Source: Sweltsa coloradensis
Lineage: Eukaryota > Arthropoda > Insecta > Plecoptera > Chloroperlidae
Direction: 5' to 3'
Assembly: GCA_024449915.1 (NCBI GenBank)
Contig: JAMZAV010000627.1
Location: 930,001 to 994,000, forward strand
Length of the DNA stretch: 64,000 bases
Position 1 is the first letter of the stretch, and the number at the start of each line of letters is the position of its first letter. A program made the position numbers and the translations under genes. The notes below the pieces were generated by a model. The model was not told the DNA's origin. It did not search any database and saw nothing but the letters and a program-made list of their open reading frames with translations. This document shows, in pieces, positions 54,029 to 64,000 of this stretch.

Positions 54029-54034
54029 TTTATT
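54029..54034 (-). terminator. Poly(A) signal of gene 3, terminal exon A
   Basis: A minus-strand AATAAA lies about 170 nt past the stop of terminal exon A. Confidence 0.5.
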
Positions 54035-54205
54035 AAACATAAATACATATTAACTGTAACTTGAATATCGTTTACATAGGAATGTGAAAGACAGTCCTAG
54101 ACTGTCTGAGATTGTTGATGCTGGGTCCAGCTGACTTGGAGATGTTACCTCATAGAGGGCTCGGTGTAATGCGTGGCCTAGGTCGCGGCCATGTTGCTAG
54201 AGATC

Positions 54206-54275
54206 TCAAGACCTCTTGCTGGGCTTGGCCGGTGCTGGCGCGGCTGCTGCGTCGTCTTCCTTGTACCAGTCCTCG
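54206..54275 (-). CDS. obst-A: Gene 3 terminal exon A (EDWYK tail)
   Basis: The acceptor CTCTGTTACAG is followed by C (completing TG|C of the last cysteine), then 22 residues beginning EDWYKEDD and continuing with an Ala/Pro-rich, Lys/Arg-ending tail and TGA. The CEDWYK start is typical of obst-A C-termini. AATAAA lies at 54034-54029. Confidence 0.85.
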
Positions 54276-57200
54276 CTGTAACAGAGGAAGAGGTTTTGTT
54301 AGTGGGGGGGACTCACACTCTGTACCTAGTCTGTCACAGAACTGAGTTTCAGCGGTGGACTTTGATTCTAACCCTTTGGGCGCCGACACCATCGACGAGC
54401 GAACAATGACCAACTAGAGACCAGTGTTTTTAATAGGAAACACCGAGTAAACAAGCTGGGCACGATTTCACCCGCGGAAGGAGCATTAGAAACAAACTTA
54501 GAATTTGTTATGTGCCTCGTTGCTAGAACGGCTCCAAAGTCACCGTTTACACATTCCTACCTTAAGATATTATATATAAACTTCTGTCCAAAGCGGGATT
54601 CAAATAATAGACATGAGACTATCGAGAACTCTCTGATCATTTCTCTCGTTCACCTTGTGTTTATAAATATTTGACAGTGGGAAATTAAATATTTGAATAA
54701 GAAAAATAGTCCAAAATGAAGGATATTGCTTAACCTCTTCATGCATGATTTTTCCAATTTTCTTAGAATAATTATTAAAGTATTCAGGGGAAAAATAAAA
54801 AATACTAAAATTATTGAAAAAATTCAAAATAATTGTACATTTCGGCCTCGGAATTAAATGGCACATAGGCCCTATGTGTACACTATGCAACAACGGAAAA
54901 ATAGGAGCATACAACAAAATCTTACATATAGATTTGAATTAGTATTTTATGTAGGAATTATGTCAGTTTATGACATTTTAAACAAAGCAATTTGAAAAAA
55001 AAGTATAATTTTACATATCTAATCAATAAAATAATAATAAATTTGTAATTATAGTAGATGATTATGTGATTAGGGTCAAAATACAAAAAATAGCCTTAGG
55101 AATTATAAACAAAGAATGCCAAATAATTATGGGTATATTGAAGTTAACAATCTTACAAATTATTAATTACTATGCATCATCTAGTCAACTAATTAACTAC
55201 TAATTAGCCTCATTACCGTGTGGGAGAACACGTTTTACAATAATTGTAGACTACATTTGGGATAAAAAATACTTAAAAGTAAAATATTATGATTTAGTTG
55301 CATAGCTTTAAAATATTTGCAAAACAATGGCAAAAACAAACAATAACCTCAAAATAACATTCAACCCTAAGTGCATAGTGTCATCAAATGATGCCACATA
55401 TTTATCATCCATATTTAGCTGTAAAATTTTAAAACTTTTTAAATCTACATCAACAATATTAATTATAAGTGTGTTTAAAAAATAAATAATTTATTGTGCC
55501 TTTATATTCGGTCGAATGACGTGACTAATTATGCAAAAAACATGTGGCATTTTGTCAACAATGAATATTGGGGGCGTGCCAAAAGAACAGCTCAATTCCT
55601 TGTCCCGTCACGTGCTGCTATCTAGCGGATTTTTTCAGAAGTACTAAACGGCATCACTTGTGTATTCTATGCATTGGTGGCACAACATTTTTATTTTATC
55701 TCATTAAATATAATTAAAATATAAGTGGCATCATATGACGCCTCTATGCGGGAAGAGGTTAACGTCTCATATTTATGCAACTTGGCTAATGAAGGTTTTG
55801 TTTAGCAAGTCAACATGAGTAAATAATATGCAAATAAAACAATAATAATAATTTTTCGTGGGTAGCCTGCCCAGGCTGCAATTCATGCATCTCTTCAGGT
55901 GCCTAACTAGGTATTTTGGACTTTGGATAAATATTGTGAAGGGATGACCGAGGGCAATTGCACTCGCATTAACGACTAAAAATCCTTCAGTCAGGATTGC
56001 CGGTCTCGATGGAATTTGAACCCGGGACCTCCCGAATCAGAGTCGTCATCAATGTCGGAAAATAAAAACTCTCCTAAGCTCTAGTTGGAGTACGAGCAGT
56101 TAAATGTATAGTGTGCACAAGGGCACAGTAAGCTGTAGAACTATTAAATCACGTGTACAAACTACAGAGAAGTATGTGTGATGGTTCTTTGCGAAGCAAC
56201 GCGGCACTTTATACACACAAATCTACGAGCGACAGAAAATACACTGAACTATTTCGTTAATATGTTTTTAAATCTATTTCGTTCTTTCTTTCTTATGAAT
56301 CATTAAATCTAATCTGTATTGGATATTCATTGCATGTGCGGTGCGATAGATTTAGAGATTTCCTACGCACCTCAACTCTTTTAAATACAAATCATTGGAC
56401 TTTCCACTGTTATTAATATCTTTATTTAAAATGTGATCTTTCGACTTCTTTACAGAAGCCTTTGTCAAACTAACAATTCAAAAACCACAACAGACAAGTC
56501 AATAGACTTTTTTGAAAAAAACTTGTCAGTTGTGGTTTTTCAATTGTTAGTTTGATAAAGACTCCTGTAAAGAAGTCGAAATATCACATTTTAAATAAAT
56601 ATATTAATAACAGTGGAAAGTCCAATGATTTGTATCTGAACGTTACGATCTGTTGTATAGTTTCATTTTTTATAACCTCAACTCTTGTCTTGAAAATCAT
56701 AATTTGTTTTGAATTGAATACAAAATCGATTTGAAAAGCAAAGCACCAAAGCGAAATATTCGAAAAGAAACTTACTTATTTAGAGAGGGATGTTTTCTTA
56801 AACCCCCTGGCTTCTTGGATATCTTGGTCACGCAAAACACGATATTCAGTGCACAGAGTAATATTTAACTCGTATCATATTCAAACAAAGTGTTGAGTTA
56901 TTGAGAAGGGCTTACAAACTTCTTCTCTTGGGAATTACGTGCCCAGGGAACAACATGCCCCAACTAGGTATCTAGGAGTTGTAAGGTGTGGTTGAGAAGG
57001 TGATGTCCAACACCTACATTGCAAGAACTTCAGGTAGGATTTCTGGTTGCGGGAAAGCTGAAAACGAGTAAACTGATCTTGTGAATGCTCGAAAGTTGTA
57101 TAATATTTCATGTGAAGCTAAACCAGCAGATTATGATGCACATTAATTTATCTTCAGATCATTTTATTATTAAGCGATCGTTGAACGAACGGAATTTCGA

Positions 57201-60200
57201 CTTGCACTCAACCGAATGGTACTTCATTAAAACATATTTGATATAAATTTATCTATAGTACAATAACTTAAAAGAAAACTAAGGCACGTAGCCTTCATGA
57301 CCTGTTCATTGTTCAATGGAATAAGCCTTCGTTCTTCATAAGAAATGTAATGTATTTATTAAACTCAAATTACTCCAAAAACAAAATTACTGTCAACTAA
57401 GATTTTGTTTGTAAGTAAGGGGGTTAATTTTCATAGGAAACCTGATCAGGGTGCAATTCATGGCCCTCTTCAGGTGTCGAACTAGGTATGTTGCGGATAG
57501 GACGGGATGTCCGAGGGTTGTTTAAGTTGTTTCAACTTCAGTCAGGATTGCCCGTTCTCGACGGGATTTGAACCCGGAACCTCTCGAATCAGAGTCGCGC
57601 GCTAAACGCTCGAGCCAACACTGACGGTACAAAACTAGAGTTATATATTAAGAAACTAGATATGTTATTTTAAGACACTACTTGTTTTGATATTTAAAGT
57701 AATCTCGACCATTCTTTAAAGGTATTTCTCAAACTTCGATGAACTGTTGGAGAAATGTCTATAATACTTTCAATTTGAAAACAAGAACATCCTTAAATAT
57801 TTTTTATAAACACTTGAGTTGTTTACTGACAGTAAAAGTAAAAACATCCTACGCACATCTAAAACGTGTGAAAGAAAAAACAATTCTTACACACTCAAAA
57901 GCAATGAGATCTACAAGAGAATGCTAAACTAATGTACGCTTCTATACTTGTTCGCACAATAAATTCATAAGATTACTACGCCCCGTGATTGCCTTCTTGC
58001 CAAGAAGGGCAAAGTTGCGTTTATTATGTTGTACTTTTAATTTTAATGTAGTACTTCGCTGTGAACAACGATGAAGTCTGTATATACCAAGTCTCAGAAG
58101 TCAGGGCGTATAGCAGAGTGTAGAGTGAGAGATAGGAGACTGCGACTGTGGGGTGGGGTTGGGTGGGGTTGGAAATAGCGAGCACGTACTTGATATGAAA
58201 CGTTAATTAGCTAATGTGAGCGCAAACCACACCTCCCACTTCAAGAGATCAGCGAAGTTTAGCTAATTTAGTCGTCTGACAACGATTCTGGAACCAGCTG
58301 TGGCAGCTATAGTATATTAGAGACCCGGGCTCATGGATAATAAGACTGACAGATACGATGCCGTCTCACCTAAGAGAATAGAAACTCATTGCTCTAACAG
58401 ATGCTTGAAACAGCAACGCAATTATCAATGTGATTGTTATACTGTGTATATTATTTTAAATTGATTAATTCTAATATTATTCATTGTTCTTTTGTGTTAA
58501 CTATTATTTGTAACTCAAATAGTCGTAATTAAATATTAGACTTAGGACTTTTCGAAAAATCCGGACAAAATATTGGCGGAATCGAATTCCCTGTCCATGA
58601 TACGTCCAGAACTTTGCTAGCGATTTTGTTGGATGAGTTTAGGAATTATAGTGGAAGGAGTCCAAAGTCGCCACAGAGAATAGAGAATTAGACTATAACT
58701 GGGTTTCTATTAAATGAACCAAAATACAATATTTTGTCACAAGGTAGTTTAGTTGTCACATTAATATTAAGGGGATGATAATTAATCAGAATGCAGCTTC
58801 CTTGCGATTTTGTTGGATGAGTTTAGTAATTATAGGGAAAAGAGTCCAAAGTCCCAACAGAGAAAAGAGAATTAGACTTAGCTGGGTTTCTGTTAATGTA
58901 CCAGGCGTCAATTCTAAATGTAGGTTTTTCCCGAGGTTTCCCTCGGCCGTTAATGCGAATGCAAAGGATTGAGTTCTCTTAAACAGCCCTCGGACTTTCC
59001 TTCACAATAACTGACAACATTAAAAACACTCAAAATTGCAGTTTTAGTAAAATCACGAGAACGCTGCAAATATCGATAAACGAATTGCAGACCGTGTGGT
59101 TTCGTCATAACTATAACCTGCATGTTAAATGATTGTAGAGTAAGTAAATTTGTAATTTGATCTTAATTAGTTAAATGCATATTTTAAATACAAACCACAT
59201 CGATTATTATATTATTTGAATATATAAACCAAAGGGGCGTAAGTCCGGCTATTCCGAAGTAACATGCGTGAGTACACCCCCCCCCCCAATTTCTCTTGCA
59301 CTAGATAGTTCTAAGATCTAACAAATAAACATTAGGCCTACTGTAGTCATATTTCAGCATTCTAGAGACATCAATTTCAAAAACCTGTCATTTCGCGAGG
59401 TTCTCATATTGGTGTGGGGTCTTGAGCACCTGAAGTGGGGGGGGGGGGGATATGTTCGAGTGTAATATACTGACCATCCGGGCACGTTCTCGGGCGCGTC
59501 GCACATGTGTGTGGCGTCGTTGTAGGCCTGGCCGAGGGGACAGCCGAGCTCTCGGGGAGTCACTCCGCTCAGGCAGACGTAGAACTTCTGGCAATCTTCA
59601 GGGTGGGCGAACTGGGGGTGGGCGGTGGACTGACCGCTGCCCCTCTCACCGGGGTCCGGGCACTCGAACCCGTCCTTCAGCTTCTCTGTAGGGGGACGGA
59701 CAACTAGTGTTAAGACAAGTTAGAATAGTAAAAGAAAAAAGTGACGAAAAAGAGTAACTTTCGAAGTCTTGACACTGAAAATTATTTTCAGCAAAGACAA
59801 AAGCTACACGTGGCGTTGTATTGAAAGGTAACATATACCATTGGATGGCTATCAACTCTTCAAGGTCACTTTTCTCTTGTCGACCAGTGTCCGACAAGAT
59901 CGGAGACTTTTTACTCTTCAACAGTCCACTGTGAATGCAGCGTGAAAAGTCCCATAAGCTACATGCTATCTCTACTTGAGAAAAGTTACTCTTTCTCTCC
60001 ACTTTTTCTCTCTACTTCTCAGTGTAAACCCCGCTTGATACAAGTGAAGCCACAAGTTGTACAAACACACTATACATATTGCGAGTTTTCTAGTCCCACT
60101 TCCTTCCTGGCAGAGGCCTCATTCTAACTGAGGGAGAACCAGGAAGTGGCTCGAAATGTTTAATATATTTAAGTGCTGTGACCCTGGTCAAATGTTTAAA

Positions 60201-63109
60201 CTTTTGTTTTTGTTTGTTTGTCCGGGTCAATAACCTTGTATTGCATTGTCTAACAACGTTAGTTTAGAAGAATGAGCGAAGAGAAGACACCATATTGACT
60301 GTACTTAGGAAACATGGCATACACCGGCCTTCATGAAATGTTCAGTGAATGTTTTATAAACCTTAATTTTGACCTGCCACATATAAAATTAAAACCGAAC
60401 AAAATGTTCCATAAAATCCCTTCTTCTTCACTCATCGTACTTCCCTTCACGTACAAACGTGTCCTGTACTGACTAAAGATAGTAACCATTATACAATTGA
60501 GACTATGTATGTATTAAGCTTTTTTATTAGCTGCTGAAAACCATTGTTCCAAACGTTCTGTCTTTCGCACATTTGTCGCACATTGAGCACAGAGCAACAC
60601 ATGCCCATTACGGTACCCGTCCTTACACCTAACAGCAGCATTCTGTTTGGTTTGTCTGCACCAGCCTGCACTACATCGCCAAGAGTGCGATGTGTTCAGA
60701 CAATACGTGCCACACACGGTGTTCATTATGGAAACTTTAAATACTTGCTCGGCGCACCTTCCACTCCACGCATTCCTAGCTGTAGTCAGGTGATAATCAA
60801 ACAATCAGGCGAGGAGTAAATAAGACATTCTTTGATGCAACCCACTCAAGAGCTGTATTCTACAAACGAGTAACTACTTCCTTGGTCATTAGCATAATAT
60901 GTATGTGTAGCCATAAACCTCAAGATTCAATATAACCGGACCAAGTCAGTTTATGTTCACTTAAACATACAATATTCAAGAAGTGATTTCTAAAGAGCAA
61001 TCTGCAAAATGTTAGCCTACTTCCTTACTCGAATCATGCTCGAATAATGAATAGCGAAAATTCCACTTCTATCTACGATTTCGTTAAAACAACAATGTTC
61101 ACTAAAAACAATTACAATTTCTCAACAACGTTGTTGCTTATCCACAGAGATTAACTTTTAGCTTCCACCTACATTGTTATGTTAACATTTGGTAAAACTA
61201 AACAACCAAATTATAAGGGCCTATGATAAGATGGCTTGCTGTACAGATAGTTCTCGATGCGATCTTGTTACGGTATTTAAAATATTAATGTTTTAAACGA
61301 ACGGTGATAGCGGCAATGTTTTAAAATTATTAAAGTGAATATTTAAATTATACACAAATTTATGTTGTAACTATACAGATCATGTTTGCACCAAGATAAT
61401 AAAATGCAATGATCTTAATGTGATGCTTAATAATGGTGCATCAAACCTACTTTGGTCTACGCTGAAGGTCCATATCGTGTCCCTTTTAGAGGAAGAATTG
61501 TTTGTTTGAGCCTATGATATAGAAAATACTACATGTTAAAACTAATATCAAGACTTGTGGGTCCGACTAGCAGTTAGCTTTCTTACTAACTCTGTAGAAA
61601 TTGACCATTGCAGGGATGACAACGGTGTGTTGGGTTCCAGACCCTCTCGGGTTCGGGGCCATGTTTTTGACAAATCATTTTTAGTTTCGTCAACTGCCGT
61701 AAAAGTAAACAAATTTGGCTTGAAACAGACGTAAAAAAGTTGGTCTGTTGTAGGCCACATTTGTTTTTCAAGTCTGTTTCAAGCCACATTCGTTTACTTT
61801 ACGACAGCTGACGAAACTAAAAAATTGTTTGGCAAAAACATGGCGGCCGGAAGTACTGTATGGCCACTCTCTCGAGATTCGGGTAACCCGATGTCATACC
61901 TAATGATTAGTTATTAGTTATTACCAAAGATATTGAACACCTATTGTAGGCTAGATTAGCAGTCTCCAATACTTCCGCACAGGCGCGAGCGTAGCAAATT
62001 GAAGCGTCGAAAATCCAATTGAAGATGGCGATTTGGCGTTTTAATTTATGCTTTTTTAATGCAATTAAGTATTTTACTGGATTGTTTGATATATTTTTAG
62101 CTTGTGAGCCATAGAATTAAACAAACAAAAACAATAAGAAGTAATTGCATCAGGGAATTTAGTAATCATTTGATGTTAAAGGCTAGTATGCTCAGCTGTC
62201 AAACTGACGGCCATCTTTAAAAATATTTGGGCTTCAAATCGCTCCCATTTAATTAACATGCAAACTGGGATTTCAAGATGGCTTCTAATTGTCACGGCAG
62301 TGGACCAATGACTGCTTATCTAGCCTACAATAGGTGTTTAATATCTATGGTTATTACTAATATAATGAACTTCTGGCAATGGTGGGGTAGGACTCACTCT
62401 CTGGCTTGCCGCAGCCCTGGCGTTGGGCGGTGTCGGGCCAGACGCAGATCCCCTGGAACTCGTCGAAGTGGAGACCAGTCGTGCACTTGTTCTCGATGTG
62501 GGCGCCGTCGATACAGTTGTAGAAGATATCACAGACGGAGGGGTTGGGGTGCGCGAAGAACCCGTTCCGTCGGGGACACGCGGCCGTGCTCTGGGGCTCC
62601 TCTGTAACATACACGAGGCTATTAGCTAGCCTCCAACAGGGACTAGGACACATGTGGCATTTCAACTAGTTCAATTCCAAGTATTAAAGTAATTTAAGTA
62701 TTTTAAATGTATACCAGGAAGCCTCCAATCTGTATTTGATTGTGATTTTATAATACTGTGCATAGTAGTAAAGCAAAGATACATGGGCAGAATCAATTTG
62801 TATTGTTAATCATACAAAACATTACCCGAAAACTGTGGGTTTTAGACATTTTAGTCTAGAAAGTGTAATTCGTTGCTGGATGGCTCCAAAGTCCTACAAA
62901 CTTACGCAGTTCTATCCTGTCCTCGCAGTCTATGTTGAAAGGCTGGTCACACTTGTTGATCTTCCTGATGCCCTGATCGAAGACGAGCCCGTCAGGACAC
63001 AGCTTCTCCTTGGCCACGCCATCTTTGCACTCGTAGTACTTGTCGCACTGGATATTGTCTTGGTACTGTCCGTCCTTGTTCGGACATTGGAAGGTAGAGG
63101 AGGCACCGT
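54206..63109 (-). CDS. obst-A: Gene 3 (partial): obstructor-A-like chitin-binding CPAP3 protein
   Basis: Exons 2-5 are present: 63109-62906, 62601-62398, 59686-59475 and 54275-54206. Exon 1, the signal peptide, must lie beyond the right edge; nothing suitable appears in 63110-64000. Three CBM14 domains are recognisable, with family hallmarks CPDGLVFD, KCDQPFNIDCEDR, CPRRNGFFAHP, DCQKFYVC and CDAPENVPGC. The tail is EDWYKEDD followed by an Ala/Pro/Lys segment. These features fit obst-A, which binds chitin and protects newly made cuticle. Exon 4 carries a one-base frameshift in a C5 run at 59640-59644, probably an assembly error; without it the phases match genes 1 and 2. An alternative last exon exists at 49919-49787. 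Confidence 0.88.
54340..54620 (-). mobile_element. SINE S1 copy
   Basis: ACTGAGTTTCAGCGGTGGAC, GCCGACACCATCGACGAGCG and CGTTGCTAGAACGGCTCCAA in S1 order. Starts only about 65 bp inside the intron upstream of gene 3 exon A. Confidence 0.68.
54621..55854. other. Intron 4 of gene 3, very AT-rich
   Basis: Long AT-rich stretch without recognisable genes or repeats. Confidence 0.5.
55855..56060 (-). mobile_element. SINE S2, nearly full copy
   Basis: GTAGCCTGCCCAGGCTGCAA, ATCTCTTCAGGTGCCTAACT, CAGTCAGGATTGCCGGTCTC and GGACCTCCCGAATCAGAGTC. Same order as 57430-57630, which allows a consensus. Confidence 0.7.
56385..56635. mobile_element. Foldback element
   Basis: ATACAAATCATTGGACTTTC pairs with GAAAGTCCAATGATTTGTAT. 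Arms of about 118 bp flank a loop of about 20 nt (ATAGACTTTTTTGAAAAAA). Confidence 0.87.
57430..57630 (-). mobile_element. SINE S2, nearly full copy
   Basis: GGGTGCAATTCATGGCCCTC, TTCAGGTGTCGAACTAGGTA, CAGTCAGGATTGCCCGTTCT and TTTGAACCCGGAACCTCTCG. On minus the A-box side reads GTGTTGGCTCGAGCGTTTAG. Confidence 0.7.
58616..58905. repeat. Direct repeat of about 95 bp
   Basis: GCGATTTTGTTGGATGAGTT at 58620 and again at 58802, each followed by AGAGAATTAGACT and AGCTGGGTTTCT-like sequence. Possibly decayed Helentron ends (TTGGATGAG). Confidence 0.65.
59015..59225. mobile_element. F1 family fragment
   Basis: AATTGCAGTTTTAGTAAAAT, CACGAGAACGCTGCAAATAT and GTTAAATGCATATTTTAAAT match the left arm and centre of 46336-46708; the right arm is missing. 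Confidence 0.55.
59475..59686 (-). CDS. obst-A: Gene 3 exon 4: chitin-binding domain 3, with a one-base frameshift
   Basis: Acceptor CTACAG, donor GGATG|GTCAGT. The 5' part reads KKLKDGFECPDPGER. After the G5 run (plus-strand C5 at 59640-59644) the conserved frame is shifted by one and continues QSTAHPQFAHPEDCQKFYVC through CDAPENVPG. The exon is 212 nt where phase needs 211. I read this as a single-base overcall in a homopolymer. A truly broken gene is possible but unlikely, because all other exons and splice sites are intact. Confidence 0.85.
59700..61650. other. Intron 3 of gene 3, non-coding
   Basis: No splice-supported exon. A Cys-rich minus frame at 60804-60514 is discussed under findings. 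Confidence 0.45.
61655..61873. mobile_element. Foldback/MITE family F2, copy 2
   Basis: Shares TTGGCTTGAAACAGACGTAA and GGCGGCCGGAAGTACTGTAT with 35506-35786 but in opposite orientation. The left arm is cut short at about 61655. Confidence 0.75.
62398..62601 (-). CDS. obst-A: Gene 3 exon 3: chitin-binding domain 2
   Basis: The exon is 204 nt, phase 1 to 1, from acceptor GTTACAG to donor GAGA|GTGAGT. It encodes a six-cysteine CBM14 domain with CPRRNGFFAHPNPSVCDIF and GICVWPDTAQRQGC. The intron before it is 304 bp. Confidence 0.9.
62906..63109 (-). CDS. obst-A: Gene 3 exon 2: chitin-binding domain 1
   Basis: The exon is 204 nt, phase 1 to 1, from acceptor CTTTTAG to donor CTGC|GTAAG. I translated it completely: six cysteines, with QCDKYYEC, EKLCPDGLVFD and KCDQPFNIDCEDR. 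Confidence 0.9.
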
Positions 63110-64000
63110 CTAAAAGAACAAGCAGGGGCTATTAGTACATGGGCGATACCGAAAAGATTTGTGGAAAAAATAAAGTGCAATTTTCGTTTTCGTTACCCCA
63201 AAAGTAGTGAATTGGTGCTGGAACAAATTCACACTTTAAGTGGTGTTTGTTCTGCTGAAATAGTTTGGTTATTTGGGAGTGTAATCTTGCAAAGGCTTGC
63301 TGGTTACAATGTAATATTAACACCTAGTTTTGATTCAGGTATATTCTAGCAGACGTGGAGGATGGGAGTTTCCACGCTACGCCTCTTTCAACCATCTGTA
63401 CCACAGCGATTGTTGGCGTCATTTGTTACTTTAAAATACTTGTACCGTTTGTTGTTACTACTTTCACAAGTAATTCCAATAATAATCCCAAAACTAAAGT
63501 AAAAGACCAAGAAACTAATGTCACTTCACTATTAGACCCATCTTTCAAGTCACGGAGCTCAACTACTGATAACAATTTTGTTTGTTTGATAATGTGACCT
63601 CCGGCATGCAGATGAAATATTATAATATTTATAGTATATTATGTTAGTTTATTGGTTTATATTAGTTACACTGAATAAATTATATTGCTATTTGAAACAT
63701 TACGTGGTGGTCGTGGTTAGAAAGTGTCTGTTTTCTGAAAATGTTATATGATTACTACTAAAGTTGCTGCAGTTATACGTCACTTACTCATCATGATTCT
63801 AATCACATCACATCGCATTTCAAAACCATTGCAACAGTTTTTACAACTCTCTAATAAATACACCTGTAGACTGCAAGCCCATCTTAATATTACTGCGGCT
63901 AGCTGCGTGGGGCTGTGTAGGCCTAATATCATCAGAGCAGGTGTGCTCGTATGTAACTCACGAATTTCGTATCATGCGTTGCTCTCTTTGATATTTTCGT
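63110..64000. other. Intron 1 of gene 3, partial
   Basis: Upstream of exon 2. No signal-peptide exon with a donor was found, consistent with the long first introns of genes 1 and 2. Confidence 0.5.

Noticed and set aside
63700..64000. Exon 1 of gene 3
   Set aside because: ATGs followed by GTAAG or GTGAG near 63795 and 63973 give only a few non-hydrophobic codons, unlike the 16-residue leaders of genes 1 and 2.

Overview
The window is animal nuclear DNA, almost certainly arthropod. Short GC-rich protein-coding exons sit in long AT-rich introns and spacers full of transposon debris. There are no operons, ribosome-binding sites or CRISPR arrays. The arthropod assignment rests on the genes: three secreted proteins that each carry three six-cysteine chitin-binding type 2 (Peritrophin-A/CBM14) domains. 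This is the obstructor family, also called cuticular proteins analogous to peritrophins 3 (CPAP3), which in arthropods bind chitin in cuticle and tracheal matrix. I cannot place the species further.

All three genes are on the minus strand in tandem. Gene 1 (21701 down to 4635) is a CPAP3 of obst-E or CPAP3-D/E type. Gene 2 (44351 down to 34031) is obst-B-like. Gene 3 (63109 down to 54206, first exon beyond the right edge) is obst-A-like. Each has a signal-peptide exon (seen in genes 1 and 2), one exon per chitin-binding domain, and a short terminal exon. Intron phases are 1, 1, 1, 2 throughout, and intron 4 always splits the last cysteine codon of domain 3 (TG|C). AATAAA signals follow each terminal exon. 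The cluster therefore looks like old tandem duplication. The proteins would all be secreted to the apical extracellular matrix and share chitin as ligand.

The most interesting gene observation is a second terminal exon for gene 3 at 49919-49787. It has its own acceptor, stop and AATAAA. It starts with the base that completes the split cysteine (TG|T) and encodes a different tail with an EF-hand-like calcium loop. This suggests alternative last exons that switch the C-terminus. Two one-base problems in G/C homopolymers, one in gene 3 exon 4 and one in the gene 2 tail, look like assembly errors. The left-hand satellite shows the same kind of indel noise.

The rest is repeats. There is a satellite of about 178 bp per unit at 1526-3935 and simple repeats at 4712, 13716 and elsewhere. 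Two families of elements end in a short hairpin plus CTAG and have asymmetric inverted ends, resembling non-autonomous Helentron/Helitron2 elements. About ten foldback or MITE-like palindromes are present. Two tRNA-derived SINE families occur in many copies. A truncated LINE lies at 23090-24262 and LINE remnants at 32949-33480. A recurrent 16-17 nt motif is complementary to the 3' end of tRNA-Ala including CCA.
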